Origin: Alphaproteobacteria bacterium
GTDB taxonomy: Bacteria; Pseudomonadota; Alphaproteobacteria; Rickettsiales; RI-342
Assembly (NCBI GenBank): GCA_020851915.1
Contig: JADZBT010000180.1
Span: 1 to 12,383, forward strand
DNA length: 12,383 nucleotides
Direction: 5' to 3'
A program made the position numbers and the translations under genes. Position 1 is the first letter of the stretch; every line of letters begins with the position of its first letter. Below the pieces are notes generated by a model, which made no database searches, was not told the origin of the DNA, and saw only the letters and a list, made by a program, of their open reading frames with translations. This document shows, one piece after another, positions 1-6,218 of this stretch.

Positions 1-215
1 AGGAACTGGGCGATCTGCTATTTGTGCTGGCTAATGTCGCTCGGCATCTGAAGATAGACGCGGAAGAATGCATCCGTAATGCCAACGCCAAATTCGAGCG
101 ACGATTCCATTACATCGAAGAGCAATTCAGCAAACGCGGCAAACCGCTCACCGAAGGCAGCCTCGAAGAGATGGAAGCACTGTGGGTGGAAGCGAAGAAG
201 AAAGAGGTGGCCTAG
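1..215 (+). CDS. mazG: MazG, nucleoside triphosphate pyrophosphohydrolase (3' part only)
   Basis: The last 70 codons of a gene that begins before the window; the reading frame runs from base 3 to the TAG at 213-215. MazG hydrolyses (d)NTPs to NMP and pyrophosphate in the cytosol and removes aberrant nucleotides. The fragment opens with ELGDLLF, the acidic metal-binding helix of the MazG fold. It continues with the family-typical tail: ANVARHL, then NANAKFERRF, then a final helix around LEEMEALW. This matches what I recall of the C-terminal catalytic domain of E. coli MazG almost segment by segment. The GTG at 24 is internal to the conserved block and is not a start. Two or three bases after the stop region a palindromic repeat begins, and the next gene is convergent. 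The N-terminal domain cannot be assessed here. Confidence 0.92.
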   Translation, partial: ELGDLLFVLANVARHLKIDAEECIRNANAKFERRFHYIEEQFSKRGKPLTEGSLEEMEALWVEAKKKEVA

Positions 216-221
216 AATTTA

Positions 222-246
222 GTCATTCCCGCGCAGGCGGGAATGA
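222..246. repeat. Palindromic repeat / hairpin between convergent gene ends (copy 1)
   Basis: A perfect 9-bp inverted repeat, CATTCCCGC (224-232) and GCGGGAATG (237-245), encloses a GCAG loop. It lies exactly between the mazG stop (215) and the stop of the opposing 451-aa gene (248). No long T-tract follows on either strand, so it is not a textbook intrinsic terminator, although it could slow polymerase from both sides. The same core with a G(N)AG loop recurs twice at 7312-7391. I therefore read it as a member of a REP-like dispersed family and not as a one-off terminator. Confidence 0.75.
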
Positions 247-247
247 T

Positions 248-1603
248 TTAACTACGAGCCGTACCTCTCTCAAGGCCAGTACGAGCGACTATACCCTGCC
301 AGCCATCCTTAAGCGTTTTTGGAGAGAACAAGTCAGTAAATTTCTTGTCGGGCGGGCGTGAGTCTACTTCTCCGCGCTCTTGCCTTTCCTGCGCTCCGAT
401 GCGCGCACCCTCGTAAATAATCACCGTCAACGCCGACACGCCAAAGCCAAGCACGCCGCCGATGGCCTTGCCAAGCGTTGTCTTACCAAACTTAGTGCCG
501 AGGAACGATGATACCGCCGTCCCCAGAGAAGCGGCGATCCAGAAAGCAGCGTTGTTGGTGTCTTTTCCTGAGTCAACTGAATTCAGATTTACGCTCACTT
601 TATGAGAAGTTGCATTATTCTGTGACGCATCCGTACCCGCGCCCTTAGCTATACCCGACAGAATTTTCTCCACGTTGGGATCCTTTAATACATTACTCAC
701 TAAGGACAAGGTTGGATCTATCATCTCGAGTGTTACGCCTCCCATACTGGCCACCAATTTTCTATAGCTCTCGTCCATAGAATCGAGGATATGTGCCAGC
801 TGTTTAGCTACTTCTGCAATCTTTGCCGATCCCTCAGGCAATTTGGAGAGCACCAGCGCCACTTGTTTCATGGGATCACTGCTTTCTTTTGCGCCATGCT
901 CTTCTATACTTGCTTCCTTGGCTGAGGCCATTAAGGGCACGAGGATCGAAGCTATATCCTCAACTAAGCCGGAATCCAATAGGACAACTCCTTCCTCAAG
1001 AAGCGCCTTAATGAACTGTGAGCTGAAACCCGTGAGTTGATGAAGCCGTTCGTGCCCATCTTCATATTTTGCTGCAGGTTCTAGAATAATTCTGGCATTG
1101 CCCAGCATGCTACCAGCCATCATGGGCATCGCACTGGCAGCCATTTCTTCTTCTGATTGGTGGGTTAACTTGGCGCGCCCAGCCAATAAAAGCATTTTTC
1201 CAATCATCACCGCCTGATTAAATTTGATTCTCAAATTTGGATCAGAGCCCGTGTATGCCTTCATCAACGAACCAGCTGCGCTTAGATAATCAAAAGGTGA
1301 TAAATCGTTTTTCTCAGACCTGATTTTGACAATTTTTACGACCGTACTATAGCATTCCTGAGGCGTCATATCCGCAATACACATCGCACGCAAGAAAAAC
1401 GCAGACGCCCCACCAGGCATAACCGTAGCCAACCTGTTGGTTTGTGGATTATCGTCAAATTCTTGCTCGGGGAATAGATTACTCCACTGTGCCATGAACT
1501 CACCTTGAGAGATTTTCCCAAGGCCTGAGACAAAAGCTTTTTCATCTACTCCCGCTTTAGAAAGTAATTCAGCAAGATCAGAATTAATCGTGTCGGTTGC
1601 CAT
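248..1603 (-). CDS. Unrecognised 451-aa protein with C-terminal glycine-rich hydrophobic hairpin
   Basis: I do not recognise this protein. Translation starts at ATG 1603-1601; no clear Shine-Dalgarno precedes it. There is no signal peptide. Residues 1-330 look mostly alpha-helical, with amphipathic helices around 7-16, 125-143, 194-228, 246-275 and 278-318. A polar Asn/Ser-rich linker (about 325-351) follows. Next come two hydrophobic stretches, 352-369 and 378-397, containing regularly spaced glycines (369, 373, 378, 382, 386), which resembles a glycine-zipper hairpin. The tail (398-451) is charged and ends LERGTARS. The architecture would fit a soluble helical body anchored in, or inserting into, a membrane, but this is inference from composition. 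The coding strand is visibly AT-richer than the pyr genes and its codon use is less GC-biased, which hints at later acquisition. It stands alone, convergent with mazG and divergent from the dehydrogenase. No catalytic motif (Walker, GxSxG, HExxH, DUF-type zinc ligands) is visible. Confidence 0.8.
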   Translation of the reverse strand: MATDTINSDLAELLSKAGVDEKAFVSGLGKISQGEFMAQWSNLFPEQEFDDNPQTNRLATVMPGGASAFFLRAMCIADMTPQECYSTVVKIVKIRSEKNDLSPFDYLSAAGSLMKAYTGSDPNLRIKFNQAVMIGKMLLLAGRAKLTHQSEEEMAASAMPMMAGSMLGNARIILEPAAKYEDGHERLHQLTGFSSQFIKALLEEGVVLLDSGLVEDIASILVPLMASAKEASIEEHGAKESSDPMKQVALVLSKLPEGSAKIAEVAKQLAHILDSMDESYRKLVASMGGVTLEMIDPTLSLVSNVLKDPNVEKILSGIAKGAGTDASQNNATSHKVSVNLNSVDSGKDTNNAAFWIAASLGTAVSSFLGTKFGKTTLGKAIGGVLGFGVSALTVIIYEGARIGAQERQERGEVDSRPPDKKFTDLFSPKTLKDGWQGIVARTGLERGTARS

Positions 1604-1698
1604 TGAAATTTCACTATTTATACTGCTACAAGCATTGTAGGTAATAAGTGTTACAGATTTGTTAAGTCACAATAAATAAATTTATTCATATTTATCAT
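1604..1698. promoter_or_regulatory. AT-rich divergent intergenic region with small palindromes
   Basis: This 95-base region separates two divergent genes, so it should hold a promoter for each. On the minus strand a -10-like TATAAA lies at 1622-1617, which would give a very short leader for the 451-aa gene; no good -35 is visible. Three inverted repeats stand out. TGAAATTTCA (1604-1613) directly abuts the minus-strand start codon. CTACAA-GCA-TTGTAG spans 1626-1640. AATAAATTTATT (1675-1686) lies 12 bases before the plus-strand ATG. On the plus strand TTGTTA (1659-1664) could be a -35, but no convincing -10 follows at standard spacing. The promoter elements are weakly supported; the palindromes themselves are exact. 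Confidence 0.4.
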
Positions 1699-2466
1699 AT
1701 GCTAAATAAAATCATATTCATCACCGGCGCAACGTCCGGTTTCGGAAAGGCCACGGCGGAGAAATGCGCGTCGGCAGGCGCGAAACTGATCCTGCTCGGT
1801 CGACGCGCAGAACGTTTGCAGTCGCTCAAAAAACAACTGAATGGCACGGCCATCCACCTCATCGCTTGCGATGTGCGCGACCGCGAGGCACTGTTCCGCG
1901 AGGTGGCCGCCCTGCCCCCGGAATTCGCGGATATCGATGTGCTGGTGAACAATGCCGGGCTCGCGCTGGGATTGGAAAAAGCGCATGAGGCACGGCTTGA
2001 GGAATGGGACGAGATGATCGATACCAACGTCAAGGCGCTGGTGGCGCTCACTCGCGCGGTGCTGCCGGGGATGGTGGCGCGCGATCGCGGGCATGTCGTT
2101 AATATCGGCTCCATCGCGGGGAGCTATCCCTACCCCGGAGGAAATGTCTATGGCGCGACCAAGGCGTTCGTGGAACAGTTCTCTCTGAACCTCCGCGCCG
2201 ACCTGCTGGGAACGAATGTACGCGTGACCAACATTGAGCCGGGACTCTCGGCAGAAACAGAATTCTCACTGGTACGCTTCCGTAACGATGCCGAGAAAGC
2301 AAAGAAGGTTTACGAGGGAACGCAACCGCTGACCGCAGAAGATATTGCCGATGCCATCCTCTGGGCCATCACCCGGCCCGCGCATGTGAATATTAACCGT
2401 ATCGAACTGATGCCCACCTGTCAGGCCAGCGGCCCGCTCGCGGTGGCGCGGAAGGAGCGCCCCTGA
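1699..2466 (+). CDS. NADP-dependent short-chain dehydrogenase, YdfG-like
   Basis: A 255-aa classical short-chain dehydrogenase/reductase. The Rossmann motif TGATSGFG is at residues 9-16, the arginine pair at 35-36 after LLG suggests NADP(H) preference, and NNAG is at 84-87. The catalytic set is Asn110, Ser138, Tyr151 and Lys155 (YGATK). The C-terminal part, from IEPGLSAETEF through VRF to RPAHVNINRIELMP, closely follows E. coli YdfG. That enzyme oxidises serine, allo-threonine and other 3-hydroxy acids and also reduces malonic semialdehyde. The substrate in this organism is therefore probably a short 3-hydroxy acid or semialdehyde, by homology only. The length is a few residues above the usual 248. 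The start at 1699 is the first ATG in frame and puts the nucleotide-binding strand at the N-terminus as expected, but its Shine-Dalgarno is poor. The gene converges on the TPR lipoprotein with a 15-base gap and no obvious terminator hairpin. Confidence 0.88.
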   Translation: MLNKIIFITGATSGFGKATAEKCASAGAKLILLGRRAERLQSLKKQLNGTAIHLIACDVRDREALFREVAALPPEFADIDVLVNNAGLALGLEKAHEARLEEWDEMIDTNVKALVALTRAVLPGMVARDRGHVVNIGSIAGSYPYPGGNVYGATKAFVEQFSLNLRADLLGTNVRVTNIEPGLSAETEFSLVRFRNDAEKAKKVYEGTQPLTAEDIADAILWAITRPAHVNINRIELMPTCQASGPLAVARKERP

Positions 2467-2481
2467 CCTCGCCGTATCCGG

Positions 2482-3387
2482 CTAATTCCCCTTCTTCTCC
2501 AGCACTTCCAGATTATGCCAAGCCTTGTCGTAATAACCTGCGCTCTCGGTGAGGGCCATATTCAGATAGCTCTTGGCCAACTCCTTGTCATTGGCAAGTT
2601 TGGCATAATAACCGAGGTTATTATAGAGATGCGCACCTTCGAGATGCTTCTGTGCAAGTAGTTTGGCATCTTCCATCTTTCCGGCGATGGCGTAGACCAG
2701 CGCAAGATTGAGGTCGATGCGCTTCTGTTGTGCAGATTTGTTATCGGGCTGATGTCTCTGCGCCAGTTGGAAGGCGTGGATCGCCTTGTCGTAATCCCCC
2801 TGAAATGCCAGCGACAAGCCTATATTGTTCAGAATGATTGGATTGTTATCATTCGCCTTCAGCGCCGCTTTGTAATATTCCAGCGCCTCATCGGTACGCT
2901 GCTTGGCAGAAAAGATAATGCCCACCGCGTTGATCGCCCGCCAACGGGTGGCATCGCGATCCATCACCGTGGTCAGCAGATTGGCCGACTCCTTGAGGTC
3001 GCCCTTGGTAAGCAGGGCCAGCCCCTTCCCTTCCATCGCGTCAATATCGCCCGGAGTCTTGTCCAGTATCTTCTGATAGTTCTCGAGCGCCTTCTCAAGC
3101 TTGCCTATGCGACGCTGGGCGTCGGCATAGTGCAGAAGATATTCCTTATTATCCGGACGACGATTCAACAGCTGCTCATACTGTCCTGCCGCCTTCTCGT
3201 AATCGCCCGCAGCTTCAGCCTTCCGCGCGCTATCAAGCCACAGGGTTTCCATCGCCGGCACGTCGGGTTCACCCTCTTTCTTGGCCAGTCCGGCAGCATC
3301 CAGCTTGGGTGCGGGAACGCCGGTACATCCGGCAAGCACGGCCAATAAAGCCGCCATTAACAGGGTACGATAGAACATCGTGTGCAT
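2482..3387 (-). CDS. TPR-repeat lipoprotein, TadD-like
   Basis: A 301-aa exported lipoprotein built of tetratricopeptide repeats. I chose the ATG at 3387-3385 because AGAGG lies 4 bases upstream; longer in-frame starts lack a ribosome site and would bury the signal peptide. Residues 1-20 form a signal peptide (basic start, then a hydrophobic run) ending in the lipobox LAGC, with Cys21 as the lipidation site. From about residue 49 to 290 there are six to seven TPR units, for example around 49-82, 83-115, 150-183, 184-216 and 252-285. The later section (LNNIGLSLAFQGDYDKAI, then DLNLALVYAIAGKMEDA, then NNLGYYAKL) resembles TadD of Flp/Tad pilus systems, a periplasmic scaffold lipoprotein. No other tad gene is present here, so a Tad role is inferred. 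A generic TPR outer-membrane or periplasmic assembly factor is the alternative. The protein probably sits at the periplasmic face of a membrane. Confidence 0.82.
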   Translation of the reverse strand: MHTMFYRTLLMAALLAVLAGCTGVPAPKLDAAGLAKKEGEPDVPAMETLWLDSARKAEAAGDYEKAAGQYEQLLNRRPDNKEYLLHYADAQRRIGKLEKALENYQKILDKTPGDIDAMEGKGLALLTKGDLKESANLLTTVMDRDATRWRAINAVGIIFSAKQRTDEALEYYKAALKANDNNPIILNNIGLSLAFQGDYDKAIHAFQLAQRHQPDNKSAQQKRIDLNLALVYAIAGKMEDAKLLAQKHLEGAHLYNNLGYYAKLANDKELAKSYLNMALTESAGYYDKAWHNLEVLEKKGN

Positions 3388-3444
3388 GATACCTCTCTTC
3401 GTCACAGCTATAACCTCGAACCCCACCCTCAGCAAGACAAAAGC
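3388..3444 (-). promoter_or_regulatory. Weak candidate promoter of the TPR lipoprotein gene
   Basis: On the minus strand TTGCTG (3434-3429) is followed after 17 bases by TATAGC (3411-3406), about 18 bases before the start codon. Each box matches only four of six sigma-70 consensus positions. A consensus -35 TTGACA also exists on this strand (3451-3446), but no -10 sits at normal spacing from it. The AGAGG ribosome-binding site is at 3396-3392. A promoter must exist in this divergent region, but this exact placement is uncertain. Confidence 0.3.
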
Positions 3445-3473
3445 TTGTCAAATGCGCGCGGGCGCATTATAAG
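3445..3473 (+). promoter_or_regulatory. Sigma-70-like promoter of the pyrB operon with a palindromic spacer
   Basis: TTGTCA (3445-3450) and TATAAG (3468-3473) are separated by exactly 17 bases, and each matches five of six positions of the -35 and -10 consensus. Transcription would start near 3480 and leave a leader of about 17 bases before the pyrB ATG at 3497. The spacer is filled by the inverted repeat AATGCGC-GCGG-GCGCATT (3451-3468), 7-bp perfect arms around a 4-base centre, which touches the first base of the -10. A repressor bound there would block polymerase, so it is a candidate operator. The leader is too short for a classical pyrBI-type attenuator. No experimental support is available from sequence alone. 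Confidence 0.6.
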
Positions 3474-3496
3474 TGCCGAAATTAACGGATCGATAG

Positions 3497-4441
3497 ATGG
3501 CAAAAAAGACCTACCGATTTCCTCACAAGCACCTGCTCGGCATCCGCGGCCTTTCCGCCGAAGACATCCAGTACTTGCTCGACGTCGCCGAAACTCACAT
3601 CGCCAAAAACCGCCAGCAGAATAAAAAGAAAGACTCGCTGAAAGGCCGCACGGTCATCAACCTGTTCTTTGAGAATTCCACGCGCACGCGCACTTCGTTC
3701 GAGCTCGCGGGCAAGCGACTGAGCGCCGACGTCATCAACATGTCGGCGACGCATTCCTCCATCAAGAAGGGCGAAACGCTCATCGACACCGCGATGACAC
3801 TCAACGCCATGCACCCGGACATCATCTGCGTACGCCACCCGGAAAGCGGTGCGGTGCAGCTGCTCTCCGAGAAGGTGAATTGCGCGGTGGTGAACGCCGG
3901 TGACGGCACACACGAACATCCGACGCAGGCGCTGCTCGACGCACTCACCATCCGCATGAAACGCGGGCCGCTGAAAGGGCAGACGGTCGCCATCTGCGGC
4001 GACATACTGCATAGCCGCGTAGCGCGCTCGAACGTGGCGCTGCTCACCACCATGGGCGCGAAGGTGCGCCTCATCGGCCCGCCGACGCTGATGCCGCGCT
4101 TCGCCGATGCGCTGGGCGGCAAGGTCTATCACAACATGCGCGAGGGGCTGAAGGGCTGCGACATCATTATGATGCTGCGCCTCCAGACCGAACGGATGCA
4201 GGGCAGTTTCGTGCCGTCCATCCGCGAATATTTCCACTTCTACGGACTGGATGCGGAGAAGCTCTCGCACGCCAAGTCCGACGCGCTGGTGATGCATCCC
4301 GGCCCCATCAATCGCGGCGTGGAAATTTCCGGAGAACTCGCCGACGACATCCAGCGCAGCGTGATACTCGACCAGGTGGAGATGGGCGTCGCGGTACGGC
4401 AGGCGGTGCTCGAAGTGCTGGTGGAAGGGCTCGACGCATGA
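3497..4441 (+). CDS. pyrB: Aspartate carbamoyltransferase catalytic subunit
   Basis: This enzyme condenses carbamoyl phosphate with L-aspartate to N-carbamoyl-aspartate, the committed step of de novo pyrimidine synthesis, in the cytosol as a catalytic trimer. The 314-aa length is standard. The carbamoyl-phosphate loop FFENSTRTRTSFE is at residues 57-69 (STRTR 61-65). The second phosphate-binding lysine lies in SSIKKGET (87-94). GDGTHEHPTQALLD spans 136-149, and HPGPINRG at 267-274 closes the active site. All known key residues appear intact. The start ATG at 3497 has only a weak GGAT-type ribosome site. No regulatory pyrI gene and no inactive PyrC' partner is adjacent; the downstream PyrC looks catalytically complete. 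The stop overlaps the next start as ATGA (4438-4441), so translation is probably coupled. It is the first gene of the operon behind the promoter at 3445-3473. Confidence 0.96.
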   Translation: MAKKTYRFPHKHLLGIRGLSAEDIQYLLDVAETHIAKNRQQNKKKDSLKGRTVINLFFENSTRTRTSFELAGKRLSADVINMSATHSSIKKGETLIDTAMTLNAMHPDIICVRHPESGAVQLLSEKVNCAVVNAGDGTHEHPTQALLDALTIRMKRGPLKGQTVAICGDILHSRVARSNVALLTTMGAKVRLIGPPTLMPRFADALGGKVYHNMREGLKGCDIIMMLRLQTERMQGSFVPSIREYFHFYGLDAEKLSHAKSDALVMHPGPINRGVEISGELADDIQRSVILDQVEMGVAVRQAVLEVLVEGLDA

Positions 4442-4887
4442 CCTACACTGCCACCCACCCGCTGGGCTACGGCCTCAGCAACGACAAAGCACGCATGAAT
4501 ATCGACTGGGTGCATCATGTGCTTTCCGAACAGAGCCACTGGGCACAGAGCATTCCGCGTGACGTGGTGGAACGATCCATTGCCAATTCGCTGTGCTTCG
4601 CCATCTATGCACCGGACGGACAACAGGTCGCCATCGCGCGCGTGATCTCGGATTTTGCGACATTTGCGTATCTCAGCGACGTGTATCTCGAAGAATCGCA
4701 TCGCGGCAAAGGGCTCTCCAAATGGATGGTACAGCACATACTGGATTATCCTGACCTGCAGGGTCTGCGGCGCTTCGCGCTGGTCACCACCAACGCGCAT
4801 GATCTCTATCGCGGCTGCGGATTCGTGCCCGTGCACCATCCGGAACGGTGGATGGAACGCTATAATGCCGAGGTATATAATGGCTAA
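4438..4887 (+). CDS. GNAT-family N-acetyltransferase embedded in the pyr operon
   Basis: A 149-aa single-domain GNAT protein, expected to transfer an acetyl group from acetyl-CoA to an amine; the acceptor is unknown. The core strand FAYLSDVYL (about 76-84) leads into the pyrophosphate-binding loop HRGKGLSK (88-95), the acetyl-CoA motif A. The C-terminal AHDLYRGCGFVPV (120-132) is the usual helix-strand of the fold. Conserved-looking blocks SHWAQSIPRDVVERSI (33-48) and HPERWMER (134-141) place it in a widespread subfamily common in proteobacteria. Its start overlaps the pyrB stop by 4 bases (ATGA) and its end overlaps the pyrC start by 8 bases (4880-4887), so it is firmly part of the operon. 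The codon pattern is like its neighbours. Whether it modifies a pyrimidine enzyme, a metabolite or something unrelated cannot be told from sequence. Confidence 0.87.
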   Translation: MTYTATHPLGYGLSNDKARMNIDWVHHVLSEQSHWAQSIPRDVVERSIANSLCFAIYAPDGQQVAIARVISDFATFAYLSDVYLEESHRGKGLSKWMVQHILDYPDLQGLRRFALVTTNAHDLYRGCGFVPVHHPERWMERYNAEVYNG

Positions 4888-6217
4888 GCAGATATTCACC
4901 ATGCCGAAGGCGAGTGCTGACCCAAAACGTAAGGTGGCATACATCAATGCCCGCCTGCTCGACCCCGCGACCAAACTGGACAAGAAAGGCGCGCTGCTCA
5001 CCATCGGCGATACCATCGCGGATGTCGGCCCGAAGCTGTTCAACGACGGCGTGCCGAAAGGCATCGAGGTGGTGGATTGCAAGGGGCAATGCCTCGCGCC
5101 CGGACTCATCGATATGCATGTGCATTTCCGCGTGCCGGGGCAGGAATATAAAGAGACGCTGGAGAGCGGCAGCAAATCGGCGGCAGCAGGCGGTATCACC
5201 ACGGTGGCCTGCATGCCCAACACCGACCCGGTCATCGACGAACCGTCGCTGGTGGAATACATCCACCGCCGTGCGAGCGAGATGAGCTACATCAACATCC
5301 GCACCTTCGGCGCGATCACCAAAGGCCAGAAAGGCGAAGAGCTTTCCGAGATGGGCCTGATGGCGGAAGCCGGTGCAGTCGGTTTTTCCGATGATGGTCG
5401 TCCCGTGATGCACCCGCTCGTCATGCGCCGCGCGATGGAATATGCCAGCCAGTTCGGACTCATCGTGTCGCAGCATTGCGAAGATCTCAATCTGAGCGGC
5501 AACGGCAGCATGAATGAGGGCAAGACCGCCACCATCCTCGGCATCCCCGGTATTCCCAACGCGGCGGAGACCATCATGGTCGAGCGCGACATCCGCCTGC
5601 TCGAAATTACCGGCGGGCATTACCATGTCGCACACATCTCGGCAGCGGAAGCGGTAGATGCCGTGCGTAAGGCGAAAAAGCGCGGGCTCAACATCACATG
5701 CGAGGCGACGCCGCACCACTTCACCCTCGCCGACGACGCGGTGGAAGGGTATCGCACCTTCGCCAAGATGTCGCCACCGCTGCGCTCGCAACTCGACAAG
5801 CAGGCCGTCATCGACGGGCTGAAGGACGGCACGATTGACGCCATCGCCACCGACCACGCGCCGCACGATCCGGAGAGCAAGCGCGTACCGTTCTGCTGCG
5901 CGGCCAACGGCATCGTGGGACTGGAAACCGCCCTGCCACTGAGCCTCGCGCTCTATCATAGCGGTAAGCTGTCACTGCTGGAAGTGATCCGTGCACTCAC
6001 CCTCCGCCCGGCGGAGCTGATGCGCCTCCCGGCAGGTCGCCTGAAAAAAGGCGCGCCCGCCGACCTCACCCTGTTCGATCCCACCCGCAAATGGAACATC
6101 GACATCAAGGCATTCCACAGCAAGCAGCATAACTCCCCACTGGACGGACACGCGGTCAAGGGCATCGCACTCCGCACCGTGGTGAAGGGACAGACCGTAT
6201 TTGAATTGAGGGGATAG
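4880..6217 (+). CDS. pyrC: Dihydroorotase, class I
   Basis: Cyclises N-carbamoyl-aspartate to dihydroorotate, the third step of UMP synthesis. I start it at ATG 4880, preceded by GAGG at 4870-4873. The open frame extends upstream, but that extension is only the GNAT gene in another frame. The product is 445 aa. Metal and catalytic residues of class I dihydroorotases are all visible: His80 and His82 in DMHVHFR, the aspartates in FSDDG (171-172), His199 in QHCED, His252 in HVAHIS, and Asp325 in ATDHAPHD. CMPNTDP (111-117) and the Asn/Glu block SGNGSMNEG (206-214) are also typical. Because the full set is present, this is an active enzyme and not the non-catalytic PyrC' partner that some PyrB proteins carry. 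The first 15 residues before the beta-sandwich are a short, poorly conserved extension. It overlaps the GNAT gene by 8 bases and is followed after 1 base by the next gene. Confidence 0.95.
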   Translation: MAKQIFTMPKASADPKRKVAYINARLLDPATKLDKKGALLTIGDTIADVGPKLFNDGVPKGIEVVDCKGQCLAPGLIDMHVHFRVPGQEYKETLESGSKSAAAGGITTVACMPNTDPVIDEPSLVEYIHRRASEMSYINIRTFGAITKGQKGEELSEMGLMAEAGAVGFSDDGRPVMHPLVMRRAMEYASQFGLIVSQHCEDLNLSGNGSMNEGKTATILGIPGIPNAAETIMVERDIRLLEITGGHYHVAHISAAEAVDAVRKAKKRGLNITCEATPHHFTLADDAVEGYRTFAKMSPPLRSQLDKQAVIDGLKDGTIDAIATDHAPHDPESKRVPFCCAANGIVGLETALPLSLALYHSGKLSLLEVIRALTLRPAELMRLPAGRLKKGAPADLTLFDPTRKWNIDIKAFHSKQHNSPLDGHAVKGIALRTVVKGQTVFELRG

Positions 6218-6218
6218 A

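Noticed and set aside
3388..3435. Longer start for the TPR lipoprotein at 3435
   Set aside because: It would place 16 extra residues before the signal peptide and lacks the AGAGG site that precedes ATG 3387.
3480..3496. Attenuator or PyrR-type leader before pyrB
   Set aside because: The leader from the best promoter is about 17 bases, with no leader peptide, terminator hairpin or T-run.
3482..4297. 271-codon minus-strand frame opposite pyrB
   Set aside because: It is a mirror of pyrB with a His/Arg-rich composition and no recognisable protein features.
4655..4879. In-frame upstream extension of pyrC giving a 520-aa protein
   Set aside because: The extra 75 residues are the GNAT gene read in another frame. 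They look like no protein domain, and ATG 4880 has a good ribosome site.
4240..5959. Long open frames on the minus strand opposite pyrB, GNAT and pyrC (4240-5262, 4784-5959)
   Set aside because: GC-rich coding DNA leaves long antisense frames by chance. The translations have low-complexity Arg/His/Asp runs and no domain, and the sense strand holds unmistakable enzymes.
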